Shown here piece after piece: positions 1 to 7,478 of a stretch of DNA of 17,221 bases. The DNA lies in contig JAGQHH010000045.1 in NCBI GenBank assembly GCA_020431945.1, positions 1 through 17,221 of the forward strand, in the 5' to 3' direction. This stretch comes from Cyanobacteria bacterium HKST-UBA02 (lineage in GTDB: Bacteria; Cyanobacteriota; Vampirovibrionia; Obscuribacterales; Obscuribacteraceae). A model generated the notes under the pieces. The model saw only the letters and a program-made list of their open reading frames with translations, did not search any database and was not told where the DNA came from. Both the position numbers and the translations under genes were made by a program. Every line of letters starts with the position of its first letter. Positions within the stretch are counted from its first letter, which is position 1.

Positions 1-2
1 CC

Positions 3-2564
3 AGTGTGTTTGTGGGCCTCACTGTCAATGGTGCATTCGACAAGGAGCCCGTCTTCCTTCCTGCAAAAGAGTATCAGCATCTCACTCTGATCAAGTCCGA
101 GGAGCTGGAGCAGAAGCTTCGCCAGCACTCTCCTGAAGTAACCGAGTTGGTTTTCTTCATGGAGTCCAAGAGCGTCGCCGTGCTCGGGCCGGGCTTCGAG
201 AAAGAGTCCCTGGTCTATCAGGCTGATGTAGACGAGCTCAAGAAGCTCGCCACCGAGGCGCATATCCCCTACAGCGAGCGCCCCGGCGACCGGCTCAGCG
301 ACTTCTCTTCCACCACCAAAGGCTGGTGGTGGGTAGGTCTCGTCGCTCTTATCGCCGCCACCGGTTTCTTCCTGTTCAAGCGACGCAGCGAGGACATGCC
401 CAACCGTGTGACCACTTTCTTCCTGGTGGGCAAGTCCCGCGTGGATCTGTTCATCGAGAAGAAGAAGGTCAAGAAGAGCAAGTTCTATCTCTGGGGACTG
501 GGCGTCCTCGTCGCTGTATTCGCTGTTCTGATGGCGGTTCATGCGATGGTCTCGCCGCCTGTCCGGCAGCTTCCTGCCGAGTACAGCCGGGTCCAGAAGA
601 CCACCGCCTGGCAGCTCGAGCGCTATCTCAAGCAGTCGCCCGGAGATTTCGAGCGAGCCGTCGTCATCGACGAGCTCAACGCCGTCTATGTCGTGCTCAA
701 GGGTGCGCCCAAAGAAGATGCGGCGGACGACAAGCCCACCGCCTTCGGCCGGATCGCTCTGCCGGACCCCGACAGCGCCAGCCAGGTCGCTGAGGCGAAA
801 AGCCTCATCGCCACGCTCGCGGCGAGCAAAGTCTCCACCAAGCACGTGGATGTCGAGCTCAACGACAATGTTTTCTCGAAGATGAACAGTTTCTGGAGCA
901 CTCTCTTCATCGTGCTGGGCGTCTTCACCGGCGTCTGGCTCATCGGAGTCATGCTCAACTGGGACAACTGGCGTCAGGAGGAAGGCGTCGCACCGCCCAA
1001 GCGCAACGGCACCGTCCCCGCTGCCGGACCAGCCAGCTACGCCGTCGGCGGAGCCGTGGAAGTCCGGGAGGAGGACAAGAAGACCTTCAAGGACGTGGCA
1101 GGCTGCCAGGAAGCCATCGACGAGCTTCGCGTGGTGGAAAAGAAAATCCGCCGCCCGCGGCTGTACAAGGCATTCGGCGCCCCGGTCCCGTCCGGTGTCC
1201 TGCTCTACGGACCTCCGGGTACCGGTAAGACCTTGCTCGCTCGAGCTCTCTCGGGCGAGATCGGCGGTCACTTCGAAGCCCTCTCGGGCTCGCAGTTTGT
1301 CGAAATGTATGTGGGCGTAGGCGCCAAGCGTGTTCGCGAGGCTTACACTCGCGCTCGGGCGGCAGCTCGAAAGAGCGGTCGCATCTCGATCATCTTCATC
1401 GACGAAATCGACGCCATCGCCAAGAAAAGAGGCGGCGGCGCAGAGAGCGGCGGTGACAAAGAGTACGAGCAGACCCTCAACGAGCTGCTCGTGCAGATGA
1501 ACGGCTTCGGCAACCACGGTCTGGTTCTCACCATGGCCGCCACCAACCGGCTCGACATCCTGGACGAGGCTATCCTGCGTCCGGGTCGTTTCGACGTCAA
1601 GGTCCAGGTGCCCAAGCCCGACAAGAAGGGCCGGGCGCAGATCTACAACGTCTACCTGCGCAAGCTCAAGATCGTCCTCAACGCCGAAGGCGAAGAGGCG
1701 CGCACCGCGGCTTACGAGAAGCTGCTCGATGATCTGGCGCGGCGGAGCCACGACTTCTCCGGCGCCGAAATCGAAGGTGCCATCAAGAATGGTGCCACCA
1801 TCGCGGTCGAGCGTCAGTTCGGTGAAGTCACCGACGACATCACCGACGAGCAGTTCGAAGAGTACCAGTCCATGGCGATCATCACCGTCAACGACCTCAA
1901 CGAGGGCGTGGACAAGATGGCTTACGGCACCCAGATCAAGTCCCGGGTCCGCACGGACAAGGAGCGCTGGGCGACCGCCATCCACGAGTGTGGTCACGCC
2001 ACGGTGCCGACGGTGCTGGGCGGCGATCCGGTGAACCGGATCACCATCGTCATGACCGACAAGTCTCTCGGTCTGATGGACAGCTCTCCTGAAGAAGGCG
2101 AGCGTTACGACTGGACCGATGCGCAGTTCCTCATCCGGCTGCAGATGATGCTTGCCGGTCGTGCTGCCGAGAAAGTCATCCTCGGCAAGATCTCCACCGG
2201 CGCCAGCAACGACTTCGAGCGCGCCAGCGCCCTGGCTCGCCAGATGGTCGGATTCTACGGCATGTCCAAGGAATTCGGCGTCAAGTCGCTGCCGCTGGAT
2301 CGGCATGGCTTCCCGGTGAGCAACATCGGCGAGATCATGCTCGACAAGTTCAACGCCACCTGGGGCAAGCTCATCGACGACATGGAAGCGGCTACCGATG
2401 CCATCATCGCGAAGCACCGCCCCCAGATCGAAGCCTGCGCCAAGGTCCTCTACGAAGAGGAAACCCTGACCGGCGATGATTTCCGTCGCATCTGGCGGGA
2501 AGCCACTCCGGCTGCAGCCGATGAAGGCGACGCCGCGGCTACTGCCGACGACACTCAAGCCTGA
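3..2564 (+). CDS. ftsH: FtsH-like ATP-dependent zinc metalloprotease, 5'-truncated
   Basis: Membrane-bound AAA+ protease that unfolds and degrades membrane and cytosolic proteins. The frame is open to the left edge, so the true start is probably upstream; the first start-like codon is GTG at 6, with no SD in view. Numbering from that GTG: a soluble FtsH_ext-like region 1-105, a membrane segment about 107-124, a short basic loop, a second segment about 163-185, a second FtsH_ext-like domain about 190-295, a third segment about 297-318, the AAA+ module with Walker A GPPGTGKT (402-409), Walker B IIFIDEID (D466, E467) and the second region of homology ending RPGRFD, then the M41 peptidase with HECGH (H660, E661, H664) and the third zinc ligand D736 in SNDFERAS. 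Ordinary FtsH has one ext domain, two membrane segments and HEAGH, so this is a paralogue with a longer amino-terminal half. All catalytic residues are present. A small Cys-rich gene follows after 10 nt. Confidence 0.93.
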   Translation, partial: SVFVGLTVNGAFDKEPVFLPAKEYQHLTLIKSEELEQKLRQHSPEVTELVFFMESKSVAVLGPGFEKESLVYQADVDELKKLATEAHIPYSERPGDRLSDFSSTTKGWWWVGLVALIAATGFFLFKRRSEDMPNRVTTFFLVGKSRVDLFIEKKKVKKSKFYLWGLGVLVAVFAVLMAVHAMVSPPVRQLPAEYSRVQKTTAWQLERYLKQSPGDFERAVVIDELNAVYVVLKGAPKEDAADDKPTAFGRIALPDPDSASQVAEAKSLIATLAASKVSTKHVDVELNDNVFSKMNSFWSTLFIVLGVFTGVWLIGVMLNWDNWRQEEGVAPPKRNGTVPAAGPASYAVGGAVEVREEDKKTFKDVAGCQEAIDELRVVEKKIRRPRLYKAFGAPVPSGVLLYGPPGTGKTLLARALSGEIGGHFEALSGSQFVEMYVGVGAKRVREAYTRARAAARKSGRISIIFIDEIDAIAKKRGGGAESGGDKEYEQTLNELLVQMNGFGNHGLVLTMAATNRLDILDEAILRPGRFDVKVQVPKPDKKGRAQIYNVYLRKLKIVLNAEGEEARTAAYEKLLDDLARRSHDFSGAEIEGAIKNGATIAVERQFGEVTDDITDEQFEEYQSMAIITVNDLNEGVDKMAYGTQIKSRVRTDKERWATAIHECGHATVPTVLGGDPVNRITIVMTDKSLGLMDSSPEEGERYDWTDAQFLIRLQMMLAGRAAEKVILGKISTGASNDFERASALARQMVGFYGMSKEFGVKSLPLDRHGFPVSNIGEIMLDKFNATWGKLIDDMEAATDAIIAKHRPQIEACAKVLYEEETLTGDDFRRIWREATPAAADEGDAAATADDTQA

Positions 2565-2574
2565 GGAGCATGAC

Positions 2575-2949
2575 ATGACAGCCAGGAAAATTCTGCAACT
2601 CCTTGTGCCGGAGCCCGGCGAGCCGCTCTGCAGCGGTCAGGAGTTCGTCGCCTGCTGCGGTCAGCACGTCTATCTCAGTCACTACCACACGGTGGTGACG
2701 GTCAAGAACGTGAAGCCGCGTGCCTTTTTCGGCGGCGCTCCCATGGCTCTGGCCTGTTCGGTGGCTATCAGCGGCCGCACCTACGAGTCGCAGCAGTTCG
2801 ACATCACCCACGACGACATCGGCAAGACCCTGTTCTGTGCCGGTTTCCCGTGCCTGACCATTACCGGTGTCGACGAGGAGGCCGGGGAGGTGACATTCAC
2901 CATCTCGGAAATCGTCGAGCCCTGCGACCCCGATAGCTGTCCCTGGTAA
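2575..2949 (+). CDS. Cys-rich hypothetical protein downstream of FtsH
   Basis: A 124-residue protein of unknown function. The ATG at 2575 is chosen because GAGGAG (2563-2568) sits six bases upstream and overlaps the ftsH stop codon; the frame stays open further upstream inside ftsH but without an SD. It has eight cysteines (19, 27, 28, 61, 88, 93, 117, 122), including a CC pair and a CDPDSCPW carboxyl terminus, and three histidines at 31-38 (HVYLSHYH). There is no signal peptide or membrane segment, so it is probably cytosolic with metal-bound or redox-active cysteines rather than secreted disulfides. The alternating hydrophobic pattern in the second half suggests a beta-rich fold. The 10-nt spacing implies co-translation with the protease; an adaptor or substrate role is only inference. 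A 14-bp hairpin follows the stop. I do not recognise the family. Confidence 0.8.
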   Translation: MTARKILQLLVPEPGEPLCSGQEFVACCGQHVYLSHYHTVVTVKNVKPRAFFGGAPMALACSVAISGRTYESQQFDITHDDIGKTLFCAGFPCLTITGVDEEAGEVTFTISEIVEPCDPDSCPW

Positions 2950-2972
2950 TTCTCGGGACAGTGCCCTGTCTT

Positions 2973-3013
2973 CCGCTGCTGCTCTCATCTCGCACGATCG
3001 AGGGCAGCAGCGG
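2973..3013 (+). terminator. Hairpin after the Cys-rich gene, possible terminator
   Basis: The arms CCGCTGCTGCTCTC (2973-2986) and GAGGGCAGCAGCGG (3000-3013) pair over 14 bp with one G-U, around a 13-nt loop. It begins 24 nt after the stop codon of the Cys-rich gene. There is no clear U-tract directly after the stem, so it may be a factor-assisted terminator or an mRNA 3'-end stabiliser rather than a classical intrinsic terminator. Confidence 0.45.
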
Positions 3014-3144
3014 CGAGACTCTTCTCGAAATCGTTCCGGGGCGCAAGCCCGCCGAGCGATTTCGTTTTCTGCGAGAAACAACTAAAAGGGATAGTAGCTG
3101 GCCGGAGCGCCTAATTCGCCAGTGAAACGAAGCTTCCTTGTGCG

Positions 3145-3198
3145 TGATTTCTTTTGAGAAATAATTTTCGGTGGTTTTTGATTCCTCAAAAGAAATCA
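3145..3198. repeat. Perfect 14-bp inverted repeat in an AT-rich leader
   Basis: TGATTTCTTTTGAG (3145-3158) is the exact reverse complement of CTCAAAAGAAATCA (3185-3198), separated by 26 nt. Part of the motif (TTTGAGAAAT) recurs at 3217-3226 inside the next hairpin. It lies about 110-160 nt upstream of the TTG start at 3307, so it could be an operator or a 5'-UTR structure. Confidence 0.6.
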
Positions 3199-3215
3199 TT
3201 TGGCGTTTTGATATC

Positions 3216-3231
3216 GTTTGAGAAATCAAAC
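3216..3231 (+). promoter_or_regulatory. GAAA-tetraloop hairpin upstream of the TonB/TPR gene
   Basis: GTTTGA-GAAA-TCAAAC is a perfect 6-bp stem closed by a GNRA-type GAAA loop, 75 nt before the chosen start. As DNA it is a 16-bp palindrome that a dimeric regulator could bind; as RNA it would be a small stable hairpin. Which of these applies cannot be decided from sequence. Confidence 0.45.
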
Positions 3232-3293
3232 AGACTTAGATGTGCTGATTTCGAGGCACAAAGATACAGGTCGAGATTGGCGAGATCAGTGAC

Positions 3294-3300
3294 GGGGGAA
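3294..3300 (+). promoter_or_regulatory. Ribosome binding site deciding the TTG start at 3307
   Basis: The purine run GGGGGAA lies six bases before the in-frame TTG at 3307. It is 21 bases from the next ATG at 3322, too far to serve that codon. Starting at TTG also gives a proper basic n-region (MIRRAMPL) to the signal peptide. Confidence 0.6.
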
Positions 3301-3306
3301 GTCGTA

Positions 3307-5424
3307 TTGATCAGACGAGCCATGCCTTTGATCGCTCTATCCGGGGCTCTACTGGGGGGTGCTCTCGGGAGCGTCCTTCCCGGTCATGCTTACAATGTCA
3401 CGCTCGAGACTACAGGGACTGCCACTGTTGGCCGGTCGTTGCAGGAGTACGAGGCGAATGTCCTTGCCAGGGTGGCGGCGCTTTCGGGAAGAGAGAAGGT
3501 GCCGGATAAAGCAGACGGAACGATTACAATCAATCAAGACGGTGTCGTAGTAGAGGTCGATGTGACAGGCACTCCCGGCGCAGCCATGGTCAGGAAGCTG
3601 AAAGCCGCCCGCTTCGCAAAAATACCCGGTCTGGAAAGCAGCGGTACCATCAAGCTCGATTTTTCCATTGCCGAGCTTGCTTCGCCTCCCTACAGCCGTG
3701 AGGCAGTGGCCATGCGCGGCGACAACTTGGTCATGCGCAATGAGAAGCCGGCCGCCATCGCTACTACGAGGACCCACCTGATTTCGAGCAGGCAGGCTCT
3801 GCCGGTGCCCTATAGCGAGGCGGATCGCAATTTCGATCGGGAAATCGTCTCGCTCTACAAGCAGCTTCCCTCCTTTGTGCTGGAAGCGCGGAGGCATAGA
3901 AGAAGCAACGATTTCTCTGAGGAGCAGCTTCAGATGGAGCTCCTGAGATGTCGCAAACAGAAGAACTGGGCTGGTGCGTGCAATATCCTCCTGATCATGC
4001 TCAAAGCGCCGGTGGAGAAATCGGAGCTGGGCAGAGTCAAAGAATGGCTCGAGATACTGGAGGATATGTCTGGCAAGCTCGACGAGGGCGGCAAGCGCAC
4101 GGTGATCCTCGCTTTGATAGAGCTTGCCGCACACTCCTCGCATCGTCCCGAGAGCGTAGTCGGGAGGGAGCTTCTCTTGCGACAGGCAGAAGTGCTTCTG
4201 AATCGCGACTCGAATGACGAGCCCTCTATCCATCTAACACTTTCAAAGGAACTTGCCAGTCACTACCAGCGTGCGCGAAATCAGGAGCAGGAGCGCAAAG
4301 CCAATCTCGAGGTCCTCAAGTACACCCTGGCGGTGAATCCTGTCGACACCCGTGCTGCAGTTCGGGCCTACCAGACGGTGCTGGGCGATCGGATTAGTGC
4401 CGGTGACCAGAGCGCTGCAAGAGAAACCCTGGATGAATACAGAGTCTTCGTCGAAAAGCGTCTGGGCTCTGAGAGCCTCGAACTGATACCGGTAATAGTA
4501 TCGTCGCTGCAGGTTGAAACTGACGAAAAGAATCGCAGTGCGTCGGTTGCCTCAATCGCCAAGCTGGTTGATGCGTATCGACCGACGCCGGTTTTCGATA
4601 TTCTAGGAGACAGGCGGGATGAGTCCGAGCGTAATGCAGTGACGTCCCTGCGAACAGGCTCGGACTATCGGGGGTCCGTTTCGCCTTCTCTTGGCCCTGA
4701 CGAAGCATTAGCCCTGGCACGGCTCGCTTATAAGCTTCAATTAAGGACCCGTGGCTTCGACCAGGGGGTTTTTTCGAATCTCTGCCGGGTGCTCGATTCC
4801 CAGGGCAGGTTCGAGCAGGTCGTCACTTTCTATCGGGAAACCATTGCTTTCTTCGAAGTCAGGGCTTCGGACAGCGAGCTCGGCAGCTATCTTCCTTATC
4901 TGAGCCGGGGCTATGTTTCCGCTCTGAAGAAGATTGGGGCCGATGAAACTGCTGACAGTGTCATGCAAATGCTCAAGGAAGCGGAAGCGAAGCGGGAAAA
5001 GGCTTCCATAGAGCGGGCGGAAGCAAGACTGGCCGGATTCGAAACGGCTACAATCGATCCCCTGCAGTTGCTCGATTCCAGGCTTTCGCTCATTCGTCTC
5101 TATCGAGGACGCGATGAGAAGAAGATCGTCTCCCAACTCGAAAAGATGTCCCAGGACTTGAGGCGGGCTCCGGCGGAGGCGATCCGTCCCGGTCTTGATG
5201 TTCACCTGATTCTAAGTCTCCGGGGCGAACACGCCCTGAACAGCGATCGTGTCTTCGAAAAGCCCCTGGTCGATCTCTTTCGCACTCTGAACGAGCGTAC
5301 GCCTGGTGGGCTTTCACGCAATACCTTGCAGCTCTTGAGTCCTTCCCGATTCGGCTCTGCGGCGCCCAATTTCAACGCAGTTCTGAACTCCCTTGGTGTC
5401 CGGGAAAGCCCAGTCGGCCGGTAA
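3307..5424 (+). CDS. Secreted TonB/TolA-C-like domain protein with TPR-like helical repeats
   Basis: A 705-residue exported protein. The start chosen is TTG at 3307 (good SD; the open frame extends back to 3154 but through AT-rich non-coding-looking DNA). Residues 1-28 form a signal peptide: MIRR, a hydrophobic Ala/Leu/Gly core, and probable cleavage after GHA before YN. Residues about 40-118 resemble a TonB/TolA carboxyl-terminal domain: a helix around LQEYEANVLARV, a strand with a dG-V-V-V-E-V-D-V pattern, then the helix VRKLKAARFAKIPGL and a final strand. Residues about 205-670 are almost entirely amphipathic helices with TPR-like spacing (for example ELASHYQRARNQEQERKANL), a protein-interaction scaffold. 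It probably acts outside the cytoplasmic membrane. A TonB-C-like domain at the amino end, with no TonB membrane anchor or proline linker, is not the classical TonB layout. A generic envelope TPR protein is the alternative. Confidence 0.7.
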   Translation: MIRRAMPLIALSGALLGGALGSVLPGHAYNVTLETTGTATVGRSLQEYEANVLARVAALSGREKVPDKADGTITINQDGVVVEVDVTGTPGAAMVRKLKAARFAKIPGLESSGTIKLDFSIAELASPPYSREAVAMRGDNLVMRNEKPAAIATTRTHLISSRQALPVPYSEADRNFDREIVSLYKQLPSFVLEARRHRRSNDFSEEQLQMELLRCRKQKNWAGACNILLIMLKAPVEKSELGRVKEWLEILEDMSGKLDEGGKRTVILALIELAAHSSHRPESVVGRELLLRQAEVLLNRDSNDEPSIHLTLSKELASHYQRARNQEQERKANLEVLKYTLAVNPVDTRAAVRAYQTVLGDRISAGDQSAARETLDEYRVFVEKRLGSESLELIPVIVSSLQVETDEKNRSASVASIAKLVDAYRPTPVFDILGDRRDESERNAVTSLRTGSDYRGSVSPSLGPDEALALARLAYKLQLRTRGFDQGVFSNLCRVLDSQGRFEQVVTFYRETIAFFEVRASDSELGSYLPYLSRGYVSALKKIGADETADSVMQMLKEAEAKREKASIERAEARLAGFETATIDPLQLLDSRLSLIRLYRGRDEKKIVSQLEKMSQDLRRAPAEAIRPGLDVHLILSLRGEHALNSDRVFEKPLVDLFRTLNERTPGGLSRNTLQLLSPSRFGSAAPNFNAVLNSLGVRESPVGR

Positions 5425-5726
5425 GCTTGGATACCGCATGGGCTGCCTGGATGTCAGGAGAGCGTAATTCGCTCAAGTGTAATCGCCCCGCCGGTCATGG
5501 GTTTCGGGAGCAGACCCGGACAGTGCACTTGTTCTTCCGGGAAAGTAGCTAGTAACTTACATTGATCAATTCTTTGAACTTCAAACGAACAGAAACTCCT
5601 TAATCAAATCCCGAAATCTGCACTGACAAACAACTATAACTGGCGACTCAGCCATGGGGCGGGTTGCGCAGCAGTGACCGGGAACAACCTGAAACCTTTT
5701 CACTATGATGAAACGAGGTCATTCCA
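5425..5726. other. Intergenic region upstream of the peptidase operon
   Basis: These 302 bases hold no gene I can support. The middle (5550-5640) is AT-rich and contains two adjacent palindromes, ATTGATCAAT (5561-5570) and TTTGAA-C-TTCAAA (5573-5585), suggesting a promoter/operator zone for the operon starting at 5727. TATGAT at 5704-5709 resembles a -10 box but has no -35 partner and would leave a very short leader. Confidence 0.5.
5561..5585. promoter_or_regulatory. Twin palindromes, candidate operator
   Basis: ATTGATCAAT is a perfect 10-bp palindrome; two bases later TTTGAA-C-TTCAAA is a perfect 13-bp inverted repeat. Both sit in the AT-rich stretch about 140-165 nt before the DmpA-like gene. 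Two palindromes this close suggest a regulator site, but AT-rich sequence also produces short palindromes by chance. Confidence 0.35.
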
Positions 5727-6875
5727 ATGGGAATCAATTCACCTGGCTCGACCCGGGAAAAGCGCATGAGATTGCGCGATCTTGGCGTCGAGATTGGCAT
5801 TTATCCTACTGGGACTTTCAACGCCATCACCGATGTAGAGGGCGTTCTGGTAGGACATGTCACCCTGCGCTCCGGCAAGGGTAAGCTGGTCGCCGGCAAC
5901 GGACCCGCGCGCACCGGGGTGACAGCCATCATTCCCCATGGTGGCGATATTTTCAGAGACAGGCCCAGCGCAGGCGCCTTTGTCCTCAACGGTAATGGAG
6001 AATTCACCGGGCTTTCCTGGCTCGCCGAGTCGGGATGTCTGGAAGGACCGATTCTCCTGACGAACACACTTTCCGTGCCCAGGGTCGCCGACGGTGCCAT
6101 CACCTGGATGCTGGCTCGCTATCCCGAGCTCGGCATCACCGAAGACACCTATCTGCCGGTGGTCGGGGAGTGTGACGATAGCGCTCTCAACGACATCAGA
6201 GGGCGCCATGTGAAAGCTCATCATGCCGTGAAAGCTCTCGACAGGGCTTCATCGGGACCGGTGGCAGAAGGCGCCGTTGGCGCCGGCACCGGCATGATAA
6301 GCTTCCGCTTCAAAGCCGGCATCGGCACCAGCTCCCGGGTCTTACCCGTCGAAAACGGCGGCTACAGCGTCGGCGTGCTGGTCAATAGCAACTTCGGTTC
6401 GCGGCATCAGCTGCGGATCGACGGCATAAATGTCGGCCGGGAGATCACCGATCTGCCGGTCAGCGAGTTCCGCGACGGCTCGATTTGCATTGTCGTCGCA
6501 ACCGACGCTCCCCTGAGCTCTCTCGAGCTGGAGCGTCTTTCCCGGCGGGCGGCCATGGGCCTGGCTCGCACGGGTGCCACCGCCCAGAATGGCAGTGGCG
6601 ATTTCGTGGTGGCGTTTTCAACGACGCGCCTGGTGAGGCGGAAGCCCGACAATCCGGTGTTGATGCTCCCCGAGCTCGACATCGAGCAAATCGATCCCCT
6701 CTTCGAGGCAGTCGCCGACGCAACGGAAGAAGCTGTGTTGAACAGCCTTCTGTCGGCCAAAACCACCATCGGCCGTGACAGCAACATCGCTCATGCGCTG
6801 CCCATCGGGCGCTGCCTGAGCATTCTCAACCGTCATGGCAAAGGCATCTCAAACCAAAGAAACAGAACGGAGTAA
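5727..6875 (+). CDS. DmpA/BapA-like aminopeptidase (peptidase family S58, P1)
   Basis: A 382-residue enzyme of the DmpA L-aminopeptidase/D-esterase family, N-terminal-nucleophile hydrolases that cut themselves into two chains. The family opening RLRDLGVEIGIYPTG is followed by NAITDVEGVLVGHVT, then GAGTGM and the VLVNSNFG segment. The autocleavage site is DG|SICIVVATDAP, with Ser252 as the likely nucleophile exposed after Gly251, giving a beta chain of about 131 residues; DmpA is cleaved at Gly249-Ser250 and is of similar length. No signal peptide is evident, so it is probably cytoplasmic. The start at 5727 has CGAGG eight bases upstream; Met14 (5766) is an alternative just before the conserved core. 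The C39-like gene follows after 3 nt, so they are surely co-transcribed. Substrate (small peptides, amides, beta-peptides) is not predictable. Confidence 0.92.
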   Translation: MGINSPGSTREKRMRLRDLGVEIGIYPTGTFNAITDVEGVLVGHVTLRSGKGKLVAGNGPARTGVTAIIPHGGDIFRDRPSAGAFVLNGNGEFTGLSWLAESGCLEGPILLTNTLSVPRVADGAITWMLARYPELGITEDTYLPVVGECDDSALNDIRGRHVKAHHAVKALDRASSGPVAEGAVGAGTGMISFRFKAGIGTSSRVLPVENGGYSVGVLVNSNFGSRHQLRIDGINVGREITDLPVSEFRDGSICIVVATDAPLSSLELERLSRRAAMGLARTGATAQNGSGDFVVAFSTTRLVRRKPDNPVLMLPELDIEQIDPLFEAVADATEEAVLNSLLSAKTTIGRDSNIAHALPIGRCLSILNRHGKGISNQRNRTE

Positions 6876-6878
6876 CTC

Positions 6879-7454
6879 ATGATCACCCGCAGGATTCCGG
6901 CAGGAGCGATCATGGTCGACTTGCCTGATATCCGGCAGCCCGACGACTATTCGTGCGGCGCCGGGATACTCATGTCGATCGCCTGTTTTTACGGTGTGGG
7001 TCCGATGGAGATCGAGGACTTCAAGAAGGCACTCGGCACCAACCCGATCTACGGGACCTATCACCGCGACATCGCCCGCTACGCCAATGAGCTCGGGCTC
7101 AATGCCGAGGTCACCTGGGATATGAGCAAGCGGCGGCTCCAGTCGCTGCTTCGCCACCGGGTACCGGTCATCCTCTCGATCCAGGCATGGGCCGAGGATG
7201 AGGTGGTTTATCTCGACCCCGACCACAACAAGGACGGGCACTATGTCGGTGCTATCGGCTATGACCGGACCGACAACTTCTACTTCATGGATCCCAGCAT
7301 CACGGCGCGCCGCGGCTTCCTTTCCTGGCCCGAGCTCGATCGTCGCTGGCATGAGGACGAAGGCTTCGAGGAAGCCGAGGTGCATCAGCATCTGGGCATC
7401 ATCATCAAGCCCGGTCGCCGTCGTGGCGCTCAGCGTGCCTGGCGGATCGGGTAA
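6879..7454 (+). CDS. C39-like papain-fold peptidase (Peptidase_C39_2 type)
   Basis: A 191-residue protein with the C39-like cysteine-peptidase signature. RQPDDYSCGAG supplies the oxyanion Gln20 and nucleophile Cys26, DGHYVGAIGYD supplies His121, and YFMDPS supplies Asp138, so the full triad order is intact. It has no ABC-transporter domain, unlike bacteriocin exporters, and no clear signal peptide, so it is probably a free-standing cytosolic enzyme. ATG 6879 has CGGAG six bases upstream; the in-frame ATG 6912 has AGGAG at 6902-6906 and would begin MVDLPDIRQ right at the conserved core, so either start is possible. The carboxyl end is basic (GRRRGAQRAWRIG). It is the second gene of the operon, 3 nt after the DmpA-like gene and 24 nt before the HExxE protein. 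The fold call is confident; activity and substrate are unknown. Confidence 0.85.
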   Translation: MITRRIPAGAIMVDLPDIRQPDDYSCGAGILMSIACFYGVGPMEIEDFKKALGTNPIYGTYHRDIARYANELGLNAEVTWDMSKRRLQSLLRHRVPVILSIQAWAEDEVVYLDPDHNKDGHYVGAIGYDRTDNFYFMDPSITARRGFLSWPELDRRWHEDEGFEEAEVHQHLGIIIKPGRRRGAQRAWRIG

Positions 7455-7478
7455 CCCTTTCGATACAGGAGCAAGAAA

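Larger units (their letters stand above)
2950..3306. other. Intergenic region rich in inverted repeats
   Basis: No convincing gene lies in these 357 bases. The left half is GC-rich and structured: a 14-bp stem at 2973-3013, a small CGAGA/TCTCG hairpin at 3014-3027, and GGGC-GCAA-GCCC at about 3038-3050. The right half (about 3140-3235) is AT-rich and contains a 14-bp inverted repeat and a separate GAAA-loop hairpin, most likely leader or regulatory DNA for the gene starting at 3307. I found no well-spaced -35/-10 pair. Confidence 0.6.

Noticed and set aside
3154..3306. Amino-terminal extension of the TonB/TPR gene to the ATG at 3154
   Set aside because: The extension would translate the AT-rich inverted-repeat region and bury the signal peptide about 50 residues in; the TTG at 3307 has the SD and yields a normal signal peptide.
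3349..4233. A 294-residue minus-strand open frame
   Set aside because: Antisense to the TonB/TPR gene; low-complexity, motif-free translation with no SD.
5704..5709. TATGAT as the -10 box of the peptidase operon
   Set aside because: No -35-like hexamer at 16-18 nt, and the resulting start would be within about 11 nt of the ATG, leaving almost no room for the SD.
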